A DNA stretch of 52,521 bases from Clostridia bacterium (lineage in GTDB: Bacteria > Bacillota > Clostridia > Oscillospirales > RGIG577): positions 1 through 52,521 of the forward strand of contig JAFQZS010000028.1 in NCBI GenBank assembly GCA_017405765.1. The letters are read 5' to 3'. Below the pieces are notes generated by a model. The model was not told the origin of the DNA. It did no database searches and saw nothing but the letters and a program-made list of their open reading frames with translations. Positions 7,736-13,541 of this stretch are shown piece by piece. Position numbers and translations under genes: made by a program. Numbering within the stretch: the first letter of the stretch is position 1; the number at the start of each line of letters is the position of its first letter.

Positions 7736-8215
7736 CTATATCGTAAGCTCGTTTTCTTCCTGCAAAAGCGCGGCCTTCATAACAAGATGCGACAGCGCGG
7801 CGCTTATCACGCAGACTGCCACGCCGAAGAACACCACGATAAGCGAAGCCAGCGCCACCCCCGGGTGACTTATGCCCGCCATTACGAATATTATATTTAC
7901 CGCAAAAAACACAAGCGAATCCGCCGCCGTTATAAAAGATATCCATTTAAGATACGCGGCGTTTTTTCTCGAAAAAGACTTGTCGCGCCCTATGTTGTCG
8001 GCGATCCTCCATACAAGGAACATATCTATATAGCACGGTATCGCCGTGAGCCAGATAAATATTATCCATGGCTGGTAGGCGCCCGCATATTCGGGGTACT
8101 TATCCACCAGCATGTTCCCGTACATTGGTATGACCGCCAGATATATGACAAGGCCGCACACGCCGATAAGGCATATTATCACTTTTAACAGCACCGAAAG
8201 CGTCCTCTGTCCCAT
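7736..8215 (-). CDS. DUF2975 membrane protein
   Basis: A 159-residue integral membrane protein with four predicted hydrophobic segments (about 10-30, 45-65, 90-112, 122-145). It has the pattern of DUF2975, including WRIADNIGRDKSFSRKNAAYLK between segments 2 and 3. Its function is not known; the family is almost always next to a small XRE regulator, as here. I start at ATG 8213-8215 because GGAGG at 8221-8225 is well placed. An upstream TTG start would overlap that site. Confidence 0.85.
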   Translation of the reverse strand: MGQRTLSVLLKVIICLIGVCGLVIYLAVIPMYGNMLVDKYPEYAGAYQPWIIFIWLTAIPCYIDMFLVWRIADNIGRDKSFSRKNAAYLKWISFITAADSLVFFAVNIIFVMAGISHPGVALASLIVVFFGVAVCVISAALSHLVMKAALLQEENELTI

Positions 8216-8252
8216 AACTGCCTCCAAACATGAATTGTTTTGTCCACATGTG

Positions 8253-8283
8253 CAAGTATATACTTGTTTTTTAATAATGTCAA
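8253..8283 (-). promoter_or_regulatory. Promoter and palindromic operator of the DUF2975/XRE operon
   Basis: On the minus strand TTGACA (8278-8283) and TATACT (8255-8260) are 17 bases apart. The -10 lies inside the perfect 14-base palindrome CAAGTATATACTTG (8253-8266). A repressor bound there would block RNA polymerase. The XRE protein of the same operon is the obvious candidate, by inference. Confidence 0.8.
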
Positions 8284-8329
8284 TAACTTTTTATCGTTTT
8301 ACAATAAATTTTTATTAAATCGCAACGGT

Positions 8330-8358
8330 TTGCATTTTTCATGGAATTATTATATAAT
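8330..8358 (+). promoter_or_regulatory. Promoter for ACT-domain/UPF0210 operon
   Basis: TTGCAT (8330-8335) and TATAAT (8353-8358) are separated by 17 bases, upstream of the AGGAGG (8376-8381) that serves the ATG at 8389. Confidence 0.75.
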
Positions 8359-8388
8359 GTAGCATCATATATCACAGGAGGCAGAAAA

Positions 8389-8658
8389 ATGAACGCAGTA
8401 ATAAGCGTTATAGGAAACGACGCGCGCGGCATAATCTACCGCGTGAGCAAAATCTTATACGAGCACGACGTAAATATACTCGATATCTCGCAAACGATAA
8501 TGCAGGAGCTTTTCACCATGGTCATGGTCGTCGATATAAGCACGTCAAAAGTCGATTTTATAAAGCTCGTCGAGGAGCTCGACGAACTGGGAAAAGAAAT
8601 AGGCGTTGAAATACATACGCAGCATTCGGACATCTTTAAATCCATGCACAGAATTTGA
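8389..8658 (+). CDS. ACT-domain protein, UPF0237 family
   Basis: An 89-residue single ACT domain: MNAVISVIGNDARGIIYRVS, then VNILDISQTIMQELFTMVM and a C-terminal IHTQHSDIFKSMHRI. ACT domains bind small ligands such as amino acids. This family is nearly always followed by UPF0210, and the downstream gene starts 10 bases after this stop. The ATG at 8389 has AGGAGG eight bases before it. An upstream in-frame ATG at 8341 lies within the promoter and is rejected. Confidence 0.9.
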   Translation: MNAVISVIGNDARGIIYRVSKILYEHDVNILDISQTIMQELFTMVMVVDISTSKVDFIKLVEELDELGKEIGVEIHTQHSDIFKSMHRI

Positions 8659-8667
8659 GGTGACACC

Positions 8668-10023
8668 ATGCAGGTTTACGATATTATGCAGACTATCCGC
8701 ATGATACAGCAGGAGCACCTTGATATACGCACCATAACTATGGGCATATCGCTTCGCGACTGCGCACACGAGGATATAGACCGCGTCTGCGACAAAGTTT
8801 ACGACAAGATAACTACTTACGCCCGCGATCTTGTTTCAACGGGCGAATATATTGAAAAAAAGTATGGCATTCCGATAGTGAACAAACGTATATCGGTAAC
8901 GCCGATATCCATAGTGGCCGAAAGCTGCCGCTCAAAGGAATACGAAAAGCTTGCGCTCGCGCTTGACCGAGCGGCTGAAACAACGGGCGTAAACTTCATC
9001 GGCGGCTACGGTGCGCTCGTTCACAAGGGCTATACAAAGGGCGACGAACGCCTCATAGAATCCATACCCGCCGCGCTTTCCGAAACGAAGCGCGTATGCT
9101 CTTTTGTAAACGTGGCGACGACTAAGGCCGGCATAAATATGGACGCCGTGCTCCAGATGGGCGATATAATAAAGGACCTCGCATACAGAACCAAAGACGA
9201 GGGCTCGCTCGGCTGTGCGAAGCTCGTCGTTTTCTCAAACGTGCCGGAGGACAACCCGTTCATGGCAGGCGCGTTCCACGGTATCGGCGAGGGCGAATGC
9301 GTGATAAACGTCGGCGTTTCGGGGCCGGGCGTTGTACAGAAGGCGATAAAACGCGCGGGCGACTGCGATTTTTCCGAGCTTTCAAATACGATCAAGCGGA
9401 CTGCCTTCAAAATAACGCGCATGGGCCAGCTCGTGGCGCAAGAGGCGTCGAAAATGCTCGGCGTACCGTTCGGTATCGTCGATCTGTCTCTTGCCCCCAC
9501 TCCGGCGATAGGCGACTCCGTCGCGCATATTTTAGAGAGTATGGGGCTTGAAGTCACGGGCGCGCACGGCACTACGGCGGCTTTGGCGCTTCTTAACGAC
9601 GCCGTCAAGAAGGGCGGCACCATGGCTTCGTCGCACGTCGGCGGCCTTTCGGGCGCGTTCATCCCCGTAAGCGAGGACGCGGGCATGATAGACGCGGTGA
9701 GCCGCGGCGCGCTCTCTATTGAGAAGCTGGAGGCTATGACGGCGGTATGCTCCGTCGGCCTTGATATGATAGTGGTGCCCGGCGATACGCCCGCGTCGAC
9801 GATCTCGGGTATTATAGCCGATGAGATAGCGATAGGCGTAGTCAATACAAAGACGACCGCCGTGAGAATTATACCCGCCTACGGCAAAAAGGTCGGCGAC
9901 AGCGTTGAATTCGGCGGGCTCTTGGGCAGCGGCCCCTGCATGGCGGTAAGCCCGTATTCGTCAGAAGCTTTTGTTCGTCGCGGCGGCAGGATACCCGCGC
10001 CGCTTCAAAGTCTGAAGAATTAG
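8668..10023 (+). CDS. UPF0210 (DUF711/PFL) family protein
   Basis: A 451-residue protein matching UPF0210: [72 protein letters not shown] and a C-terminal [11 protein letters not shown]. Structures of the family resemble pyruvate formate-lyase, but no reaction is established. It is coupled to the ACT-domain gene (GAGGTGA before the ATG), so the pair probably act together. Its last codons and terminator are duplicated about 720 bases downstream. Confidence 0.92.
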   Translation: MQVYDIMQTIRMIQQEHLDIRTITMGISLRDCAHEDIDRVCDKVYDKITTYARDLVSTGEYIEKKYGIPIVNKRISVTPISIVAESCRSKEYEKLALALDRAAETTGVNFIGGYGALVHKGYTKGDERLIESIPAALSETKRVCSFVNVATTKAGINMDAVLQMGDIIKDLAYRTKDEGSLGCAKLVVFSNVPEDNPFMAGAFHGIGEGECVINVGVSGPGVVQKAIKRAGDCDFSELSNTIKRTAFKITRMGQLVAQEASKMLGVPFGIVDLSLAPTPAIGDSVAHILESMGLEVTGAHGTTAALALLNDAVKKGGTMASSHVGGLSGAFIPVSEDAGMIDAVSRGALSIEKLEAMTAVCSVGLDMIVVPGDTPASTISGIIADEIAIGVVNTKTTAVRIIPAYGKKVGDSVEFGGLLGSGPCMAVSPYSSEAFVRRGGRIPAPLQSLKN

Positions 10024-10032
10024 GGAATTTAA

Positions 10033-10070
10033 AAAGACCGAAAGGAGCGATCCTCTCGGTCTTTGTTTGT
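10033..10070. terminator. Terminator after UPF0210
   Basis: AAAGACCGAAAGGA pairs with TCCTCTCGGTCTTT around a GCGA loop and is followed by GTTTGT. An A run lies on the other side, so it may work in both directions and end the DUF2442 transcript too. A near-identical copy occurs at 10756-10793. Confidence 0.8.
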
Positions 10071-10078
10071 GTGGGGGG

Positions 10079-10378
10079 CTAAACAAGGGCGGTTTTGTCC
10101 GTATAAGCGAAGCTCAACTTATACACAGCCTCGGGTGCGACGTCTATTTCGCCGTTGTTCCAGGTAATAACGCCGTGAAAAAGCGTGGGCGAGGAAAATA
10201 TCTTTTCGTCCGAAAGAGGCTCAAAGGCCGGACCCGTCAAAAGCGTTGTATCGAAAATTCTGCGTTCGCCCGTCGAAAAGGTCACAAGCATCATTTTGCC
10301 CCTCATCGGCTTTGCCTCGGTCACCTTTATACCTTCGCAAAGCTCTCCCGCATAGCATATGTCATTTTTGATATACAT
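10079..10378 (-). CDS. DUF2442 domain protein
   Basis: A 99-residue protein with the DUF2442 pattern: LVTFSTGERRIFDTTLLTG, PAFEPLSDEKIFSS, FHGVITWNNGEIDVAPEAVY. The function is unknown. In many genomes it is paired with a DUF4160 gene, as it is here, and the pair is suspected but not shown to be toxin-antitoxin-like. GAGGTG, overlapping the stop of the upstream DUF4160 gene, precedes the ATG. Its stop codon lies just after the UPF0210 terminator, so the two genes are convergent. Confidence 0.85.
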   Translation of the reverse strand: MYIKNDICYAGELCEGIKVTEAKPMRGKMMLVTFSTGERRIFDTTLLTGPAFEPLSDEKIFSSPTLFHGVITWNNGEIDVAPEAVYKLSFAYTDKTALV

Positions 10379-10387
10379 ACAGTCACC

Positions 10388-10653
10388 TCAATTCAACGGC
10401 GAAATTTTATCAAAATGTTCGCCTCTTACCGCATGATTCCATGCTTTGTACGCCTCTTCTTCATGAAAGGCAAGCCATCCAGTCACAATTCGAAGCTGTT
10501 TCCTCGGGAGCACCCTGCAAGCAGCTCGCCGTCTATAGCTATTACTGCCTCATATTCGCCGTAATAAACGTGTACGTGCGGTTTATTATGCTGCCCTACG
10601 TCGTAAAACAGCATATAAATGACCATACCGGCAAATCGGCTTAACTCGGGCAT
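10388..10653 (-). pseudogene. DUF4160 gene broken by a one-base frameshift
   Basis: From the ATG at 10651-10653 the frame reads MPELSRFAGMVIYMLFYDVG, then HNKPHVHVYYGEYEAVIAID and GELLAG, which is DUF4160. At about 10510-10515 the frame is lost. The next frame continues LPRKQLRIVTGWLAFHEEEA and ends at TGA 10388-10390 next to the DUF2442 start. Total length is 3n+2, so one base is missing near GCAGGGTG, perhaps from a G run. It could be a real lesion, a slippage-prone switch or a sequencing error. A second in-frame ATG lies at 10657-10659. Confidence 0.8.
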
Positions 10654-10713
10654 TTGCATTCACCACCAAACTTATATATGTATATATTATCACACACAGA
10701 GCAATTTATCAAT

Positions 10714-10810
10714 GTCCCCGCGCCGCCTCAGAGCCTTAAAAATTAGCGGAGTTAAAAAGACCGAAAGGAGCGATCCTCTCGGTCTTTGTTTGTGCGGGGG
10801 GGCTAAACAT
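10714..10810. repeat. Second copy of the UPF0210 gene end and terminator
   Basis: This stretch matches 9989-10085: CCCGCGCCG followed by codons for PAPPQSLKN and a stop, then a short divergent spacer and the AAAGACCGAAAGGA hairpin (10756-10793). It continues TTTGTTTGTG, a G run and GGCTAAACA. The identity is highest in the terminator. It looks like a segmental duplication, or the tail of a deleted paralogue, and is not translated as a gene here. Confidence 0.75.
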
Positions 10811-10819
10811 TTTATTGCT

Positions 10820-10996
10820 CTACGTTATCGCCTCGAAGGTGATGTTGTTCTTCTTCTCGTATTCTTCCGCATAGGAGCCCGCAGGCGCATGGATGGGGAG
10901 GCTTTCGCAACCGTAGAACGTATGCCAACCTATGTTTGTCACTACGTCCGATACGTTCACGTCGCCGCCGGAGCCTTCCCGCTTTCGTGCTTCGCG
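10820..10996 (-). pseudogene. C-terminal remnant of a BspA-like leucine-rich-repeat protein
   Basis: On the minus strand, ending at TAG 10820-10822, one frame encodes NIGWHTFYGCESLPIHAPAG, then SYAEEYEKKNNITFEAIT. That is the characteristic last repeat of BspA-type (LRR_5) surface proteins. No start or upstream repeats exist because the LuxR-type gene ends at 10997. It appears to be the stump of a deleted gene joined to the LuxR gene's 3' end. Confidence 0.65.
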
Positions 10997-12157
10997 TTAA
11001 TTTGTCGAATCCTTCAGCTTATGCATTAGCGACGTTCTGCTCGTAACGTCCGCTTTTTTAAAAATATTCATTATATGTGTCTTTACCGTATGGCTTGAAA
11101 TAAACAGCTGATTTGAAATGTCTTTGTTGGAGTATCCCTTGTCGATAAGGTTGATTATTTCAAGCTCGCGCTTCGTTAAGTCAAATTTGCGCGATATCTC
11201 GTTCGGGAAGTCGCTCGTATGAACGACCTGCTTTACGATATAAATGGAGTGCACCGTCTCTATATTATTCGAATTCATCGAGATCAAAAACGAATTCATC
11301 TTAAAGCTGTATTCCGTGCTGTCTATGTATATCTTGAAATCCTGATTTTGCGAATTGTTCATCAGTATACTGTTGCCAAGATGGGATATTACGCGCTGCA
11401 CGTTTTTAGAGGCTGCGTCAGATGAAACTATATTATCGAACTTATCTATCGGGTCGCTTCCCAGCTTGTTTTCAACTATCTCCTGACAATAATCGAACGC
11501 CACGCTGTTGCATTCGAGCACTGAGAGCTTTGAGTCCAATATGAGCATGCCTATGGGGAGCCGCTCATAAGAATTTTTCAGTATGCCGTGCTTATATGAT
11601 ATTGAAGAGATATCGAGCGCGATCTTATAGCTCTGAGTTATAAGCGGGCAGAGCGTTTCAAGGATCTTTACTTCCTTCTTTGTGAAATCGCCCTCCTCTT
11701 TGTCGCGGAATATGCCGATAGCGCCCAGCTTTACATTACCCGTCACGAAATACATCGTTGCCTGATAATTGGCGTTTATTTGCTTCATAAGCTGAAAATA
11801 TTCGGTCGTCTGAAATTTTTCTACCGGCATTATATCGCGGATCGTGAGCACAGGCTTGTTCAAAAGCTTTTTCGGCAGGTTGATCGGCTGAAAAATATCG
11901 GTCCTGTAATAGTAATCGCTGTAAAGCTTTAAAATACGGCTGTCTATATTGAGCGCAATAAAACTTGTGAAATATTTTTTGTCAACGTCGGGGGGCATAA
12001 GCGAGATCTTAGTGAACGAAGGAAAAAAGGTAAGATAATTGTATCCAAAGTATTTTGAAAGCATCAAAAGCATATGGTGCGGAAAATCATTATGCGGCTC
12101 TCTCAGCTCGTATAAAAAGTCCATCATTTTTTGATAATCCTTGTTATTCAGTATCAT
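10997..12157 (-). CDS. LuxR-type transcriptional regulator with sensory N-terminus
   Basis: A 386-residue regulator. The C-terminal 65 residues are a GerE/LuxR helix-turn-helix (FDLTKRELEIINLIDKGYSN, KDISNQLFISSHTVKTHIMN). The first 190 residues look GAF-like (YFVTGNVKLGAIGIFRDKEE), and about 200-310 resembles a PAS domain (YERLPIGMLILDSKLSVLEC). No receiver domain is present, so it is probably a one-component sensor. I start at ATG 12157; a GTG nine bases upstream touches the GGAG and is unlikely. It is transcribed divergently from the E2-like acyltransferase gene, which it may control, by inference from position. Confidence 0.85.
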   Translation of the reverse strand: MILNNKDYQKMMDFLYELREPHNDFPHHMLLMLSKYFGYNYLTFFPSFTKISLMPPDVDKKYFTSFIALNIDSRILKLYSDYYYRTDIFQPINLPKKLLNKPVLTIRDIMPVEKFQTTEYFQLMKQINANYQATMYFVTGNVKLGAIGIFRDKEEGDFTKKEVKILETLCPLITQSYKIALDISSISYKHGILKNSYERLPIGMLILDSKLSVLECNSVAFDYCQEIVENKLGSDPIDKFDNIVSSDAASKNVQRVISHLGNSILMNNSQNQDFKIYIDSTEYSFKMNSFLISMNSNNIETVHSIYIVKQVVHTSDFPNEISRKFDLTKRELEIINLIDKGYSNKDISNQLFISSHTVKTHIMNIFKKADVTSRTSLMHKLKDSTN

Positions 12158-12539
12158 AATTCGCACACTCCGATATGAATTGTTGCAATATATGAAATAT
12201 TATATCAAAAGTGCAAGCGTTTTTCAATACTTGATAAGAAAAAAGTATTATATATATAGTAAGAGCCTGCGCTGAGGCCGCATATTATATGAGAATAATC
12301 CTCAGGCATTAAGAAAAAAGCTGTATCAACGCATATGTTTGCGAAGAAAAATTGTGGCTTCAAGAACCGCGCTCACGCGCGTTTTAAGGTCTTTTAGTCA
12401 AAAAGTAGTAGAATATTTCATAAAATATAATAAAAAAAGCTGATTGGATATTAGAATATAATATGAGAAAATTATATTGATATATATTAAGGTATCTTTG
12501 TCTACTTTAAACAAAATAATTAAACGGAGGATTTGAATC
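12158..12539. other. Intergenic region between luxR-type gene and E2-like gene
   Basis: About 380 bases, very AT-rich, holding the start regions of two divergent genes. Visible items are an inverted pair CTGAGG ... CCTCAG around 12272-12306 with a 22-base loop and a GCGCTCACGCGCG patch near 12370. AACGGAGG lies 9-16 bases before the E2-like ATG. I could not assign a convincing -35/-10 pair for either gene. Confidence 0.5.
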
Positions 12540-13286
12540 ATGGCAGAAGAAAAAATGGTAACGAAAGACGGAAAAGTAATAAAAGAAACCATACAGATGA
12601 AGAGAGGTATGCGTAAGCTTATCGCCGACAACATGAAGGCTTCCAAGCTGAAGGCTCCTCACATGAGCGGTTTCGTACACATGGACGTTACCGGTATGGT
12701 TGAATTAAAGAAGAAGTTCAAGGAAAAGGGCTACAAGATCAGCTACACCGAGATACTTCTCAAGGTTGTTGCTATCGCTATCCAGGACGTTCCGATCGTA
12801 AACGCTTCCTACAACGTTGAAGCAGAGCAGATCGAAGTTTACGAGTCCGTAAACGTAGGTTTCGCAGTTGCTACTCCTTCCGGCGGCCTCGTTGTTCCGA
12901 ACATCAAGAACTGCCAGGATCTCAGCATTTTCGAGATCTCCGAAAAGATGAAGGAAATGGTAGAGAGGATCAGAAACAACAAGATGGACTTCAGCTGGTT
13001 CCAGGGCGGCACCATCACGGTATCCAGCATGGGTATGTTCGGCATGGACGGCGCATCCCCGATAATCAATATGCCTGAGGCTATGATCATAGGCGTTGGT
13101 AAGATCATAAAGATGCCGATGTACGACAAGGATATGAACATCGTTCCGAGAGATATGTGCTACATCTCCACCAGCGCAGACCACTGTGTAATGGACGGCG
13201 TTCCGGCTTCCAGATTCGTTCAGAGAATGTCCGAGATCATCGCTGACTGCGAGAGCTACCTCGTTCCCGAATGGCCGGCAAAATAA
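12540..13286 (+). CDS. Stand-alone 2-oxoacid dehydrogenase E2-type acyltransferase domain
   Basis: A 248-residue protein that is only the catalytic domain of dihydrolipoamide acyltransferases. It shows RGMRKLIADNMKASKLKAPH near the N-terminus, the central VNVGFAVATPSGGLVVPNIK, GTITVSSMGMFG, and the active-site ADHCVMDGVPASRF with His215 and Asp219 (family DHxxxDG). The usual N-terminal lipoyl and peripheral-subunit-binding domains are absent. The fold is that of chloramphenicol acetyltransferase, so it may move an acyl group from CoA to an unknown acceptor. Codon use is strongly biased (GTT, AAG, ATC), like the S-layer gene, suggesting high expression. No E1 or E3 gene is near. Confidence 0.88.
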   Translation: MAEEKMVTKDGKVIKETIQMKRGMRKLIADNMKASKLKAPHMSGFVHMDVTGMVELKKKFKEKGYKISYTEILLKVVAIAIQDVPIVNASYNVEAEQIEVYESVNVGFAVATPSGGLVVPNIKNCQDLSIFEISEKMKEMVERIRNNKMDFSWFQGGTITVSSMGMFGMDGASPIINMPEAMIIGVGKIIKMPMYDKDMNIVPRDMCYISTSADHCVMDGVPASRFVQRMSEIIADCESYLVPEWPAK

Positions 13287-13306
13287 TTTAAGACTTGATC
13301 AAATGC

Positions 13307-13338
13307 AAAAAAGGCGCAGTAGATACTGCGCCTTTTTT
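13307..13338 (+). terminator. Terminator after the E2-like gene
   Basis: AAAAAAGGCGCAGT, loop AGAT, ACTGCGCCTTTTTT: a perfect 14-base stem ending in a T run. Confidence 0.92.
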
Positions 13339-13470
13339 ATTTGAGCGTGAAAGCGTCCCGAGGTCTGTACTGTATATGCAAAGGCGGTTATTATACCTTC
13401 GGGGCACAGCGTCCGTTTCAACTTAACAAATCTTTAGCCGATCATCGGTTATCATAGATCCGCCTGACGC

Positions 13471-13500
13471 AAAAAGACCGCCCTTTCGAGCGGTCTTTTT
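13471..13500 (-). terminator. Terminator of the S-layer gene
   Basis: AAAAAGACCGC and GCGGTCTTTTT form an 11-base perfect stem with an 8-base loop, 42 bases beyond the S-layer stop codon. It is symmetrical and can act in both directions. Confidence 0.9.
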
Positions 13501-13541
13501 GTTTAAGGTTATATTAAGCGTTTAAGCCTTATAAGCTTTTA

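Noticed and set aside
9030-9845. Long minus-strand frame inside UPF0210
   Set aside because: It lies fully within a well-recognised gene, is rich in Ser, Pro and Thr as antisense frames are, and has no start signal.
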